Under the pieces are notes generated by a model. The model made no database searches. It worked only from the letters and a program-made list of their open reading frames with translations, and was not told the DNA's origin. A stretch of DNA of 64,000 nt from Albugo candida (taxonomy: Eukaryota > Oomycota > Peronosporomycetes > Albuginales), in contig JBDOQK010000007.1 in NCBI GenBank assembly GCA_040437565.1, positions 62,001 to 126,000 on the forward strand, in the 5' to 3' direction. The position numbers were made by a program, and so were the translations under genes. Below are positions 49,885 through 62,189 of the stretch, one piece after another; the first letter of the stretch is position 1, and each line of letters starts with the position of its first letter.

Positions 49885-51400
49885 TGCTGATATGTCCGAA
49901 TTGTTTGCAAGCGTAAGTGCTTTTTCTTACCACGTTTACATCTTGTAAGTGGTCATGGTATTCCACGACCGAGTAGTTTGGATGTAGCGCATACAGGGAA
50001 ATATTTAAAATGGAAATTGATGTCCGGTGAAATTGTTGCTGAATTTGATCGACATGTCATTGGTCAGAAGAAGCGAAACATGCAGATAGCTCTTCACAAT
50101 CGCTGAAGAAGGCGTCATATCCAAAATGGCAGCCTCTGGGAGGTAGTCTCACCAGTAAATGTTTTGATGAGTGGCCGCACTAGCTCAGGAAAACCTGAGA
50201 TTGCTCGGCATCGTGCCAAGTTGTTAGATTTACCGTTCCTAAAGGTAGACGCAACAAAATACACAGAAGTAGGAATTGACGGTGCACGTACTCATGATTA
50301 AAGTTCGTGCTGAATGTTATGCGCGGTTCTTGCTATGTTTATCTAAGGAGCAGCATCTCGTGAATGCTGCAGTCGACGCGAGCACGAGAAAGCTCGAAAG
50401 CGGTGTTTTATGGCAGCACGTGAGAAAGCACTTTATAGACTGGCGAAGAATATCAATGACTCGTCCTCAAGCCTAAGAATACGCCCAAATCGACAAGAGG
50501 ATATTGAATCAGGTCGACTTGACAATATTATGATAAGTATCAACTGCCAAATTCTTCGATTCGACCTCAAGGAACTAAAGGATACATAGAAGGAAACGTA
50601 GCATGTGATTCGATATGGAACTGGAAACTGCATTTTCTAGTTTGTAACGATGGAGATGCCGCCAGAATCCAAGTAAAGGATAGAGAGCCTCAATCTGATG
50701 ATGAAAAAGCACTCAAACCCTTCCTCGAATCGAAAAGCAATCTTTATCCAAATGCTGAACACTTGTGCGTCAAAAACGCATTTCAGCCATGGTACTTGAA
50801 GAGACGGAGGACAATGAAAATGAGGTGCACGAGAAAGCAATCGAATATTATAAAATACTGGCATCATAATTTGATCAAAAATGATAAACTTGGAGAAATA
50901 AGTGACTCGTTAATGGTAGGTCCTGGAGTATTTCGCTACAGAAAATGTGAGCTAATGAAGAAAGAACTGCTGGCATTGACAAAAGGATGCGCGGAGATTC
51001 AACGTCAGAGGTTGATTCACACAAACCACTTCTGTTTTTACTCAGTGCAGCGTTCTGTAATGTATTCCATCGAACCTGGTACCAGAATTTTGAGCTACAC
51101 TTCCAATACAAGTCACGCTTTCCACACGAGAAGCCTCAGAACCTCATAGCATTTGGAAAGATACCCGAGTACAGTTTATTGCAGCAAACGCAGACGCCTT
51201 TTCCTGAAACCGCGATATTCAGCTGATATTCATTGATGATGCGATCGTTGAGATGCTGCTATCACAGCACAGATTATTTCCTAAAGTGATGATATCGGTG
51301 CACTAGGCTGAGTACACTTGTGGCAAAGTCACCGATGAAAACGCTTTTGACACGTCGAGAACGGCGGTATGACGTATCGTATCGATAAGGCTTATTTTAG
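49885..51400 (+). pseudogene. hslU: HslU (ClpY) AAA+ protease ATPase pseudogene
   Basis: Degraded copy of the ATPase of the bacterial-type HslUV protease, a mitochondrial enzyme in many protists. N-terminal block: SGEIVAEFDRHVIGQKKRNM and QIALHNR (HslU has IV..LD.HIIGQ...IALRNRWRR), then a TGA where Trp is expected. Walker A region: [20 protein letters not shown], in which GPTGxGKTE has become GRTSSGKPE, followed by [13 protein letters not shown]. The I-domain remnant includes QEDIESGRLDNIMI. A later frame has RMRGDSTSEVDSHK and LLFLLSAAFCNVFHR (compare DVSREGVQ and AAGAF), then FIDDAIVEML and KVTDENAFDTSRTAV (compare the sensor-2 region with ENIGARRLHT). At least six frame changes or stops; the Walker A is also damaged. 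Dead. From 50889 on, it is repeated after the gap at 52872-53380. Confidence 0.75.
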
Positions 51401-54400
51401 GCAACGCTTGACTTCCGCCATGGTAAAAGCAATCTGAGTAATTCTATTCTTCAAGCAGATACCAGATGACATCACTATCTAAGTATCTGCTGTCCTTGTG
51501 GGTTCCATCTGACATGTAGCTATCCAAATTGAATGGATTACTGTATTCATTAGAACAAGTCGGCTATATCTTTCGAATACAAAGCGGTTTTCAGTCAAGT
51601 GCAATTTTGTTGATAGTAAGAATTGTACGCATCTGCTCATCTGACATTCGCTTTTATCAAAACAAAAGCTAGACGATTTTCAATTGTAATTGATGCTGCT
51701 GATGTGGACCATGTCAACATACTCGATCCACTGAACTACAGGCCATCGCCAGATCTCAATGACGATGTCATCAAATTGATTCCTATCTCAATGTGGGGAT
51801 CCAAAAATAAATCAATTGCGGAAGGATATCTGATAATTATCCACGAAGACTACATATCACTGACTTATTGTTACGTCTACCGTCAAAAGATAGTTCGGAA
51901 TCGTCACGGTGCATTTCACCACAATGACATGATTGGAGACCGTTAGGCAGCACCATTATGATACTGCAGAGAATACATGATATTACTTGCACCTAGGCCG
52001 GAGCTGTGAAGCTATAAACAGGTAGCGGAGGCTGAGACGTCGTTTGCAACGACCGTGGCGTGGCACCCACTGGTCATGTTTTATACTTCAAATAGCGTCA
52101 TGTGGGCTGAGATTGCAACCAAAGAATTTGCTTCAATGGGATGAAATATCTTATCACGGTCAAAATTGTCGTGATGTCTGCTCGGATGGCATTCTCGATC
52201 AATTGGTAGGCTCATTTCTAAAGAGTAATGTCACACAGATTTATCTTACGAGCGTGCTGCTTCTTTTTTAGTCGTCTTAACTATTGTCTCGTATCATCGT
52301 TTTGTGCAACGGCTCGCAGGCGCTTAACAATTTCATAATGTGCACACCATATACTTTGCTCATGGTTAGAATCGATCGTGGCTAGAAATTAAATTCGATC
52401 ACTTCTTGTCGAAAGCTTCATTTATAATGCAAACAGCGCCACTAGAATCAGAGTTGGGGATTCTTAACAGCGTGTTATGATATTTTGGAGGAAGCCACCA
52501 AACAAATGGAACATTTGGACAAGTCACTTGGCAAAACATTTCTTCAGAAACATTCACAAGTCGTTTGCACCTTATGTAAATCGCCTGTACATAGAAAGCT
52601 ATACCTAACACAAGGACGATGCTCAAGGAAGGCGATCGCTTTGCCTCATATTCACGTTGGTTGGAACATGTGAAAGACATGTGATGCTCTACGGAGGAAG
52701 TGTTGGGGGGGGGGTAAATTTGAAAGTCTATATTTCATATTGATGGGTCCTTAGTTCACTATTAGCTAATCNNNNNNNNNNNNNNNNNNNNNNNNNNNNN
52801 NNNNNNNNNNNNNNNNNNNNNNNNNNNNNNNNNNNNNNNNNNNNNNNNNNNNNNNNNNNNNNNNNNNNNNNCTTGGAGAAATAAGTGACTCGTTAATGGT
52901 AGGTCCTGGAGTATTTCGCTACAGAAAATGTGAGCTAATGAAGAAAGAACTGCTGGCATTGACAAAAGGATGCGCGGAGATTCAACGTCAGAGGTTGATT
53001 CACACAAACCACTTCTGTTTTTACTCAGTGCAGCGTTCTGTAATGTATTCCATCGAACCTGGTACCAGAATTTTGAGCTACACTTCCAATACAAGTCACG
53101 CTTTCCACACGAGAAGCCTCAGAACCTCATAGCATTTGGAAAGATACCCGAGTACAGTTTATTGCAGCAAACGCAGACGCCTTTTCCTGAAACCGCGATA
53201 TTCAGCTGATATTCATTGATGATGCGATCGTTGAGATGCTGCTATCACAGCACAGATTATTTCCTAAAGTGATGATATCGGTGCACTAGGCTGAGTACAC
53301 TTGTGGCAAAGTCACCGATGAAAACGCTTTTGACACGTCGAGAACGGCGGTATGACGTATCGTATCGATAAGGCTTATTTTAGGCAACGCTTGACTTCCG
53401 CCATGGTAAAAGCAATCTGAGTAATTCTATTCTTCAAGCAGATACCAGATGACATCACTATCTAAGTATCTGCTGTCCTTGTGGGTTCCATCTGACATGT
53501 AGCTATCCAAATTGAATGGATTACTGTATTCATTAGAACAAGTCGGCTATATCTTTCGAATACAAAGCGGTTTTCAGTCAAGTGCAATTTTGTTGATAGT
53601 AAGAATTGTACGCATCTGCTCATCTGACATTCGCTTTTATCAAAACAAAAGCTAGACGATTTTCAATTGTAATTGATGCTGCTGATGTGGACCATGTCAA
53701 CATACTCGATCCACTGAACTACAGGCCATCGCCAGATCTCAATGACGATGTCATCAAATTGATTCCTATCTCAATGTGGGGATCCAAAAATAAATCAATT
53801 GCGGAAGGATATCTGATAATTATCCACGAAGACTACATATCACTGACTTATTGTTACGTCTACCGTCAAAAGATAGTTCGGAATCGTCACGGTGCATTTC
53901 ACCACAATGACATGATTGGAGACCGTTAGGCAGCACCATTATGATACTGCAGAGAATACATGATATTACTTGCACCTAGGCCGGAGCTGTGAAGCTATAA
54001 ACAGGTAGCGGAGGCTGAGACGTCGTTTGCAACGACCGTGGCGTGGCACCCACTGGTCATGTTTTATACTTCAAATAGCGTCATGTGGGCTGAGATTGCA
54101 ACCAAAGAATTTGCTTCAATGGGATGAAATATCTTATCACGGTCAAAATTGTCGTGATGTCTGCTCGGATGGCATTCTCGATCAATTGGTAGGCTCATTT
54201 CTAAAGAGTAATGTCACACAGATTTATCTTACGAGCGTGCTGCTTCTTTTTTAGTCGTCTTAACTATTGTCTCGTATCATCGTTTTGTGCAACGGCTCGC
54301 AGGCGCTTAACAATTTCATAATGTGCACACCATATACTTTGCTCATGGTTAGAATCGATCGTGGCTAGAAATTAAATTCGATCACTTCTTGTCGAAAGCT

Positions 54401-54754
54401 TCATTTATAATGCAAACAGCGCCACTAGAATCAGAGTTGGGGATTCTTAACAGCGTGTTATGATATTTTGGAGGAAGCCACCAAACAAATGGAACATTTG
54501 GACAAGTCACTTGGCAAAACATTTCTTCAGAAACATTCACAAGTCGTTTGCACCTTATGTAAATCGCCTGTACATAGAAAGCTATACCTAACACAAGGAC
54601 GATGCTCAAGGAAGGCGATCGCTTTGCCTCATATTCACGTTGGTTGGAACATGTGAAAGACATGTGATGCTCTACGGAGGAAGTGTTGGGGGGGGGGTAA
54701 ATTTGAAAGTCTATATTTCATATTGATGGGTCCTTAGTTCACTATTAGCTAATC
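50889..54754. repeat. Direct duplication of 1883 bp around a 100-N gap
   Basis: 50889-52771 and 52872-54754 appear identical, including a run of about ten G near 52705 and 54690, with gap 52772-52871 between them. It contains the end of the HslU pseudogene and non-coding DNA. As with the other three cases, an unmerged contig overlap is the simplest explanation, so most of 52772-54754 probably does not exist as separate DNA. Confidence 0.92.
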
Positions 54755-55205
54755 TAAGTCTACACCACTACATTGCCAACACTGACATTCCGCGTAAGCA
54801 ATCGTTGAATGTACTCTGAGTGCTGTCTTTAAGTGCGTGCGTTAGTAACAAGAATTACTGAACGTCTATTTCAACATGAGGATATGAATGTAGGTGACAT
54901 GGAATTTGTATATATAAATATCGAAAGATCACAAAACATCTTCTCATTGATCAAAACTATGGAAACGCTTGTGATTCCATTTGATGTACGAAATGTCGAC
55001 TCACGAATTTTAAAGTCTCATGCAGAAGCGGTCTCGGTAGCAACAAACGAGTCAAAGATTATTGAGAGTAGTCGACTCAAATAACGGCAAACGCATATCA
55101 ATACTCTGACAATACAAAATCTTGTAGCAAAGAAGACGAAGAGATTCGTACACACACAGCCTTACTGACATTTGTTTGCAGATGGGATTATGCTGCAGTG
55201 TTAAT
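51401..55205. other. Non-coding or decayed region (largely duplicated)
   Basis: No gene is supportable. The best frame, 107 residues at 51623-51946 and again at 53606-53929 (SIVIDAADVDHVNILDPLN), has no recognised domain. The frames at 52399-52680 and 54833-55084 are likewise unrecognised, the latter opening with GTG. Confidence 0.5.
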
Positions 55206-56424
55206 TTACTTATAGAATCCCAGCAAATCCTTCACGAGCATTTCCCAATAGACAGAAATAATTATTTCCACAGCAAGAAGCCAAATAATGATCCATTCAA
55301 GCGTAGCTCCATGCTGCTGCTTTAAGACTTGATTTAAAACTTTCACCCTACAGATTAATAATGTTTTCATACTGTTTTAGAGCGCTCCGATCAGTTAACA
55401 TACAGGTCCCGTAGAATTCCGAGTCTCATGTTCAGAATTTTGACTCGATTATGAACTTCCAAGTACTGAACCATTCGCTTATACAATGGCTCATGCTCGT
55501 CGTCTTCCCAGAAAAAATCTGGCTCGTCAAGGATATCAGAGTGAAGATTCACATCCGCCAACTCAATAAACAATCGTCCAATTAGCTTTGAAATATCTAT
55601 CTGCGAGTAGCGGATGGATCCTTTGAAGGCGAGATTGAACGGAATCTGCTTTGTATTCTGAATTCGATCTTCCACTCGTTTTTCAAACACGTCGAGTTTG
55701 GTTGATTGTGCCATTGCAAAAGAGATTGCAAGCTTCTCGGTCACTGAATCAGAGCAAAGTTGGATACTGTCTTTGATGATCTGACTTGAATCGTTATACG
55801 CAAATAGCATATCCTCGACTTGCATCTGCTTGATGAGTCCAACGCAGAACGGTTTTAAAGCTTGCAACAACGCCTTTTCTTCTTCGCTGGGAAAGCCCCA
55901 AAAGACTATGGATCCTGTACTATAACAATCCTATAAGTAAACGCATCTGAAAAATTGCCTTGTACGTACGCAAAGATAAACGCAGCTTTTTGTTCCTTCG
56001 ATGCGTTGGAAGTTTGGGACGGACATGCCTCGGTAATAGATTCTTTAGACGGTACGGATGAGCCCAGATACATTACGCCAGTGTACATTTTATGTCTCCA
56101 TTCTTTTCCCACAATCCGATAAAGCTGGGGTGTCGATTGGTTTTGTGCTTGGAGAGCTTTTTGTAATTTGAATACTGAAACTAGTTCACAAAAGCAGTAC
56201 GAGGCGACACGTGATTTAGACTTCTTATCGCAAGTAGCGATGCGGTGCGATATCTTTGGAGCAAATCCAACTTGAAAGCGTCGGATCTTGGCCCTCGGTT
56301 TCTGAACTCGCGCTGAAACGACGTCTGGTGCATTCTGCACAGAAATATATCAAATGATGCATCTGGAATGTATCACAACCTCTGAGCGCAACTGAGTCCA
56401 TCTTTTTGATCTCCTTCGTATCAT
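55206..56424 (-). CDS. RMD1/RMND1 family (DUF155) protein, four exons
   Basis: Spliced by hand: complement 56380-56424, 55966-56334, 55404-55930, 55206-55347; introns 45, 35 and 56 nt. Product 360 residues. DUF155 proteins sit in mitochondrial inner or other membranes; human RMND1 supports mitochondrial translation. Landmarks: RVASYCFCELVSVFKLQKAL, YDCYSTGSIVFWGFPSEEE, SFAMAQSTKLDVFEKRVEDR, DVNLHSDILDEPDFFWEDDE, YLEVHNRVKILNMRLGILRD and a C-terminal anchor (QQHGATLEWIIIWLLAVEII). The last intron uses a GTATGT donor and is required to reach the membrane segment; without it the protein stops at LRDLYVN. The 35-nt intron is the shortest I place in the window; it restores the VFWGF motif. The 5' exon is the least certain: the frame continues upstream of the ATG at 56424 without another Met. 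Confidence 0.88.
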
Positions 56425-57221
56425 TTCCGAATTTTCCAATTTACATGTATCAAGTTTCGTATTCCGTGGCAAGGCAACGTCTATAGGAGGTACACTCTGT
56501 GCTCCATCGTGTTCTTGATTTTTCCCTGTCTCATGAAAAGAGCGCTGTTATTCCCATAGTCATGCAGTCTTTATGCTGCGCTCGCACGCTTACTTAATAA
56601 GTCGCTGATCTCACTCATACGTATAGTATTCCGTAATGCGTAAGGAGCTCCGGATGGTCGCGGTAGTCAATTCTGACAAATAACGTAGCTTTACTTTGAT
56701 GAAATGGAATAGCTGATTTATTTACTGCGCTCAATTTGCTTCTATTTCATTCCTAACAATTTCAAATATAGCCTGCAATAGCTCGTCTCGAATCGCTGCT
56801 CGCCGAAACATTAGAATCCAGAGATGAGCTCCAGTTGCTCTTGCGTTCTACCACATACGTGATATTGATACCCTGTGAATGTTTTCTCGTGAGATGTTTC
56901 TGTTGGATTATCGCTGCTGTCATCACGCTTATAAAAGACTTGAGCTGGACTCGAAGCTTTTCGTGTGTGAGCATTCTGCGGTCGATACTTTCCCGAAATG
57001 CTGGCGGCTATGGGCGTGCACTTGAGGCGATCCAAGGATTTCTCCTATTGTTTGCGAGTGAAAAAAGTCAGCAATGCACACGGAACAAACTCGTAGCAAG
57101 ATGTATGACAAATTCAAATGCGACATGGTGGACACCCATGTGGACGTGATTATCTGCTTCTTGCGAGGGAAGAGAGCCGGTACCCATTCCGACTAGGTAT
57201 ATCGCTTGCGTGACGAATAAG
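56425..57221. other. Intergenic, nothing recognised
   Basis: About 800 bp. Overlapping short frames on both strands near 56760-57150 have no recognisable domain. It serves as the upstream region of RMD1 and the downstream region of the TOM1-like gene. Confidence 0.5.
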
Positions 57222-58295
57222 TCACATAAGATCACACACACAGCGGTAATCTATAGTAGCAAAAATACTGAGATGCTTGGTAACGGTAAGATTTAGAAAG
57301 AGTACCCTTCGCACGACGGCTTGTTGAGGAGAAGATGTACCAGCCAGAGACCACGAACGCTTCCGGGAATGAGTAATGGAATTTTGATGAGCATTCCCGT
57401 CGCTTTCCTGCGATCCTGATAACGTGAGAGGGTATTCCTCATCTTGTTGTTGATTTTTGAAAAACCAAATTAAACGAACGCTGTAATAGGAGATTGTGAA
57501 GAATCCAATGAAGTAGATACTTCCCAGCACAATGTCGCATATGCGCCAAAAACCTCCAGCACTTTTCGTCAGAGTGAAGTGATCATCCTAAGGATTGTTG
57601 CGTAAAGCAACACAATGAATGCAAAGAAAATTCGCCGAGGCCATGGATACGCTCTTTTCCAGCATGAGTAGCAGAGCTGAGACCAGAATAAAAGTACCAG
57701 ACCATACATTGTCACAAACAAGAGACTTGAAATCCAAATTAGTATAGCAAGAAGCCATTCACCAAAACTTAATAAAGCAATATGTGTTTTGGTCACTTGA
57801 ATCACTTTCTCCAGTTGATCTTGTGAGCTCTCTGGAAGTATCGAGAGTGTGCCGATTTCAGAGATCAATGAGCACACTCGGATTGTGGATGCAATGAAAA
57901 TCAAGAGAAAAATCGCTGACGTATCTCTGCACCTGTTGATTGAGACACAATGTATTCTTCACCTTTGATTAAACTAGTGCTGATTGTTGGCGTAGCTTCT
58001 GACTGAGTCGAGTTTATGTCGGTGCTTTTCCCGATCGAGGATCTTCTTTCAACGGTCGTGGTTTCAGCTTTCAGCTCTGGAAAGGAGTTCACTGACTCAA
58101 TCTTACATAGATGATGTTTTTATTTATTGCGAAAATCGAAAAAGTTACGCATACGTGATGCGAGATACGATTTTCAAACGATGCGTCCCGATATGATGGA
58201 TAGAGTACAAACGGTAAGATACTTGCGATTAGAAAGCCCTGATCCAAAGGATTTAGTACACCGAGCCTTCTTGAGTTGGTTGAGCACTTGCACAC
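57222..58295 (-). CDS. Multi-exon membrane protein, THH1/TOM1/TOM3 (GPR137-like) type, incomplete model
   Basis: Exons recognised (complement): up to 58155 (LDQGFLIASILPFVLYPSYR); 57963-58101 (ELKAETTTVERRSSIGKS); 57569-57915, which gives membrane helices AIFLLIFIASTIRVCSLI, WLLAILIWISSLLFVTMYGL and RIFFAFIVLLYATILRMI; then 57222-57560 in another frame (GFWRICDIVLGSIYFIGF). Introns of 53 and 47 nt join the first three with matching phase. MYGLVLLFWSQLCYSC resembles the Y.LLVLFWAEI motif of THH1/TOM1/TOM3 membrane proteins, which plant tobamoviruses use for replication. The last two parts do not join by an ordinary intron: a 26-nt intron, an 89-nt intron skipping a helix, or a one-base loss near 57580 are possible. 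No ATG is visible in exon 1, so a 5' exon is missing. Confidence 0.55.
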
Positions 58296-59640
58296 TCGCC
58301 TGGCAATTAATGTGTATAAGAAGCTACAGGCACAAAAAAACTGAAACTTTTTCGCTTGGCAATATTAAAATTTTGTGCTATGAGCTTTGGACAAGTTCGC
58401 TGACTTATATTGTTGTTACTGAGAATAATACCCGTCTGAATAAGAAATGTGACGTGGCAGCAACGAAATCGCTTTGTGTTATGCCCCTCCTACTTCCCAC
58501 ATCGAAAGACTGTCCCCACGAAATTTCGATAATGCCTTAGAGCCTGTCACAGTATTCTGATTGTAGAAGTATGACGCCTAACAGTGCCTTGATCAGCTAC
58601 CAAACAGTATTGGTAGCGGTCGGGAGCGACGGCCAAGTAGTGGAAGCGATGACCTGGCTATTTTCACTCAAATTGAGGTCATAATCGTATTCTGCACGGA
58701 TCAACTTATAATCAAAAGCAGACTAGTATCAGTAGAGGCTAGCACGATTCTGGATTGGAGACATGCCAAGTGCACTGAGTACAAAAAACGGTCTGCATTC
58801 GAATGGTGAGTCTTTTATCCCTATTAGCTTACCTCGATAATCAGCGACTCCACCGTTGTCATGTTATCCTTGTTCCTTTGGCATTACTTCCACTACCGTG
58901 GAATCTTTCAGGTCGAAATATTGCTACACATGCTCCATATTGTAGAAGCGTTTGCTATCACATAAACATCGGTACTTGGATACACTTGCGTAGCTGAAAA
59001 TGCTGACCTTGCGATATAACCATCCTGTTCCCTCACGTCTAGAAGTTAATGGATTCACTGTATCCTGCATTGCCTAGCGGTAATAATGCTGAAACTGTTT
59101 CTCGATGAAGCGCCCACACTCGCTTTCCAGACACTCCTGCTTCTGGTGTGCTGTATTTTTCTTGTAAACATAAAGTTTCGCGGACACCAGCGCCATCAAT
59201 CCCTCTAGAAAATGCAGTATTCCCTCTTATCTGCAATTGTTTCATTTTCAGTCCAAGAATCCATTGCCACCGACCGAAGAAAGAAAGATGAAACACGAGC
59301 TTATGATGGCGATCAAAGCATTCCAGGCATGTAGAGATTCTATACAATGGGTCGCCCATTCAGTCCACGCATATCGCTACATTACCATAATTGGATTGTC
59401 TCTTCCTCATTCGCTTTGTCTTATTATTAAATCACAAGTGTTGCCGAATTGCATTCAAGAGGGATTACATTTCCGGCCATCTTTTAAACTTGCTTTCATC
59501 AGAAATTATCCATGTGGAGAAATGCATATTGCCCTTTCGAACCTATTACACTACAAGATTTTATATAGGGATCATAAAAAAAATACCAGGGCTGGATACT
59601 ATACGCACGGATATACACATTACACATTTCAATACCAGCA
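58296..59640. other. Region between TOM1-like gene and MULE, nothing recognised
   Basis: About 1.3 kb. It must contain the missing 5' end of the TOM1-like gene, which I could not find. No terminal repeat of the MULE was identified on this side. Confidence 0.4.
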
Positions 59641-61430
59641 ATGGAAAGTGAGGACGAAGAAAAGCAAAGTAGCAGCAGCTTCTTCGAGAACAGGAGTTAT
59701 TCCAATAAGAGGGATATAATTCAAACAGTAATTGAGTACAACCGAGAATGTAACCGTCCGTTTCGTGTTGTGTCAAGTGACAAACGGCGTTATAAAGCAG
59801 TGTGCACACAACATGGCTGTTTCTTCGTTGTGCAGTTTGCCTATTCGTGAACATTCAGCCCTCCAATGAAGTTTGTTTTGCATTCCTGTGAAGTATCCGA
59901 ATCGTCAAAGGCGTCTCGTAGATATACAACTGCGAAACAAATTGCTTTAAATCCTGCAGTCAAAGATATGGCCATAACATCCGGTAGGGAAGTGACTCCA
60001 GTAATGATCCAAACGAAGTTAAGGAACGAATGGATTTCCGCCACATATATGAGCTGTGCTCACGCACTCAAAAAGTTGAGGCTTGAGTTATACGGATGTG
60101 ATATTGAGCAATACATCCTCATTCCGTGATATTGAGCAATACATCCTCATTCCGTCCTAGTCCTACATGGCTGCACTAAACATTCGAGGCCACGAAGCCA
60201 AGCTTGAAATCGTAGATGATGAATACAAGAGGTTGAGTATCATTTCACGGGAAGGGCTTCGAGGATATAAGTCATACAGAGAGCGTGGGATATCCGTGGA
60301 CGGCACATTTATGAAGACATCAATCGGTAGGGTACTCCTTGTTGCGTGCTTTCGAAATGGAAACAACAAGATCCAAATTATCGGAGTTGGGCTCGTGTCG
60401 GTAGAGAATGAAGATAATTGGAGCTGGTTTTTAAAGTTCCCACTCTCTCACCTGCATCGTGATATCGGATAGAGACAAGGGACTTATGAAAGATATGCTT
60501 ATATTGGCACCAAAAGTCCCACATTTTTTCTGCTTCCGGCATTTAATAGAGAATTTCAACAAAAAATGCAAGTCCAAGCTGGTGAAGAATTTGGCGGGGA
60601 TATTGGCTCGTTTACGGACAACGGTGGAGTACGAGAAGGCGAAGGCAAATAACGCCAATTTGAACAGCAGTGCGCTGGTGTGGCTACAAGAGGCTTGTCG
60701 TTTCAAATTGGTCAGCAGCTTACTCACCATGTCCGAGATTCAACACTTTGACATCAAACAACGTGGAGGCAGTAAACAGCGTGCTGAAGGGAATTCGGAC
60801 TCTTCTCTCATCGAATGCTTAATGAATCGAACTTTAAGTGGCGTGCAAGTGGGCTGGAAATATCAGCAAAGTTAATGCATGGGGAGTACTAACTCCATAT
60901 GCATCACAAAAGGTGGATAAAACAATGGACGTTGTGAGGTGGGGTGAAATTGATGAATGCTCGACCTGTTGTTACATCGTCGCAATCCGGGGAGTATTCC
61001 GATGAAATTTGCTGTTCAATTCCGCGATGAAGTTGTGCGATGCTCGTGTGGGTACTTCGAAGGTGTTGGCTCGCCTTGCATTCATGCATTACTAGCATTG
61101 AATCATTCCAGAAATTGCCCAACATGTTCACGTATTTTCATGACTTCTGGAAATCATCGACGTTTGTGGCCACCTATGCTGAGAGATCTGACGAGAACAT
61201 AATGCCAGCTGAAAATTATCTCAAAGAGGTGTGTGCATCGCTCCATCTATTATGAGAAAAAAGGGCGTCCAAAGAAAAAGCGGATTCCATCGCAACAAGC
61301 TACTGAGAAAATGGATAAGCGCCGAACGAGATGTGGAATGTGCGACCATTTTGGCTATAATCGTGGGACCTGTCCGATAAGGTACGCATATTGTATGCTT
61401 CCTTATCCTCACTACATAGTGCGTCATTGA
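59641..61430 (+). mobile_element. Broken MULE (Mutator-like) DNA transposon
   Basis: The parts of a MULE transposase appear in order in shifting frames. 59641-59850: MuDR-type DNA-binding domain (FRVVSSDKRRYKAVCTQHGC). 59866-60129: following helical part. 60167-60472: catalytic start (GISVDGTFMKTSIGRVLLVA and SVENEDNWSWFL). 60459-60875: VISDRDKGLMKDML and CFRHLIENFNKKCK. 60980-61200: SWIM finger (VVRCSCGYFEGVGSPCIH). 61250-61400: KKGRPKKKRIPSQ and a zinc knuckle (CGMCDHFGYNRGTC). At least four frame changes, plus a 28-bp tandem duplication at 60099-60154 inside the coding region. Inactive as it stands. The right end may be near 61550, where GGGAGCCGCTAACCAGCCC occurs, but no convincing matching left terminal repeat was found. 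Confidence 0.88.
60099..60154. repeat. 28-bp tandem duplication (2 copies) in MULE
   Basis: The unit TGATATTGAGCAATACATCC followed by TCATTCCG occurs twice head-to-tail with no difference. It creates a stop in the transposase frame directly after the first unit. Recent, since the copies are identical. Confidence 0.95.
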
Positions 61431-62189
61431 TCGGACGTTTTTCATCCAAGACTGGGTGTTCCCCTTTTAATCCTAGGCCTGTGTGTTTCCGTACATATAG
61501 TATACATCCCTGGTATATTTTTTTATTTGTTTATCAAATTGGTATATTTTTTGGGAGCCGCTAACCAGCCCGCAGTATTCGCTAACCAGCCCTCACCCTT
61601 AAGTAAAGCACTCTAAGCTGTGATTACGAGTTATGCTTGGCTGAAAAGATTACCCTTATGGTGAATATATGTTCTAAGAAGCGGTTTTACAATATTAAGA
61701 CTGGCTAGGTCTATATCTAAATCTACTGCTGCAGGTATTGTTGGTGCTGTTGGTGCTGCTTTGCATTTTCTGCACAATGACAGCAAGATGGCCTTCGCAA
61801 GCAAGGCGAAGAGATCAGATCACCTGCAATAAATGAATAGTCAGATAAATGTAACTTTTGCCAGCACAATTAGCATACAATACAAATTACCTGTTGACAC
61901 AGAGATCCATTTTTTGAGAGCAGCATGGACGCTTTCCACGCAAAATTTTAGTACATGCTCATATGGCGCTTATTGTGTAGGATAGCAAAAAACCGCTCCA
62001 TGTAAACCAGCCAAGTTGTCTAAAGGTAGCTCATCGAAGCAGCGAAGGTGGCATGCATTTCTGAAGGTTGGGTCTGATGAGTTGAAGTGTTCTATTATTT
62101 TTTGTCAAGGATTTCATTACACTTCATCTGGTTCTTTAATTACCCTCAAAATCCTATCATGATCCCCTGACTGTGTGAATATCACTGAA
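61431..62189. other. Non-coding repeat-rich stretch with GGGAGCC element end
   Basis: Contains GGGAGCCGCTAACCAGCCCG at about 61553 and a second CGCTAACCAGCCCTCACCC 22 bp on. The same end type recurs at 62634 (GGGAGCCGCTTACTAGCCCC), so these look like termini of one family of DNA elements. A short (TTGGTGCTG)-like repeat lies near 61740. No gene. Confidence 0.5.

Noticed and set aside
51623-51946. 107-residue frame (also at 53606-53929)
   Set aside because: Opens without a convincing context, no family, and the second copy is an assembly duplicate, so recurrence is not evidence of conservation.
54833-55084. 83-residue frame
   Set aside because: Begins with GTG and has no recognised motif.
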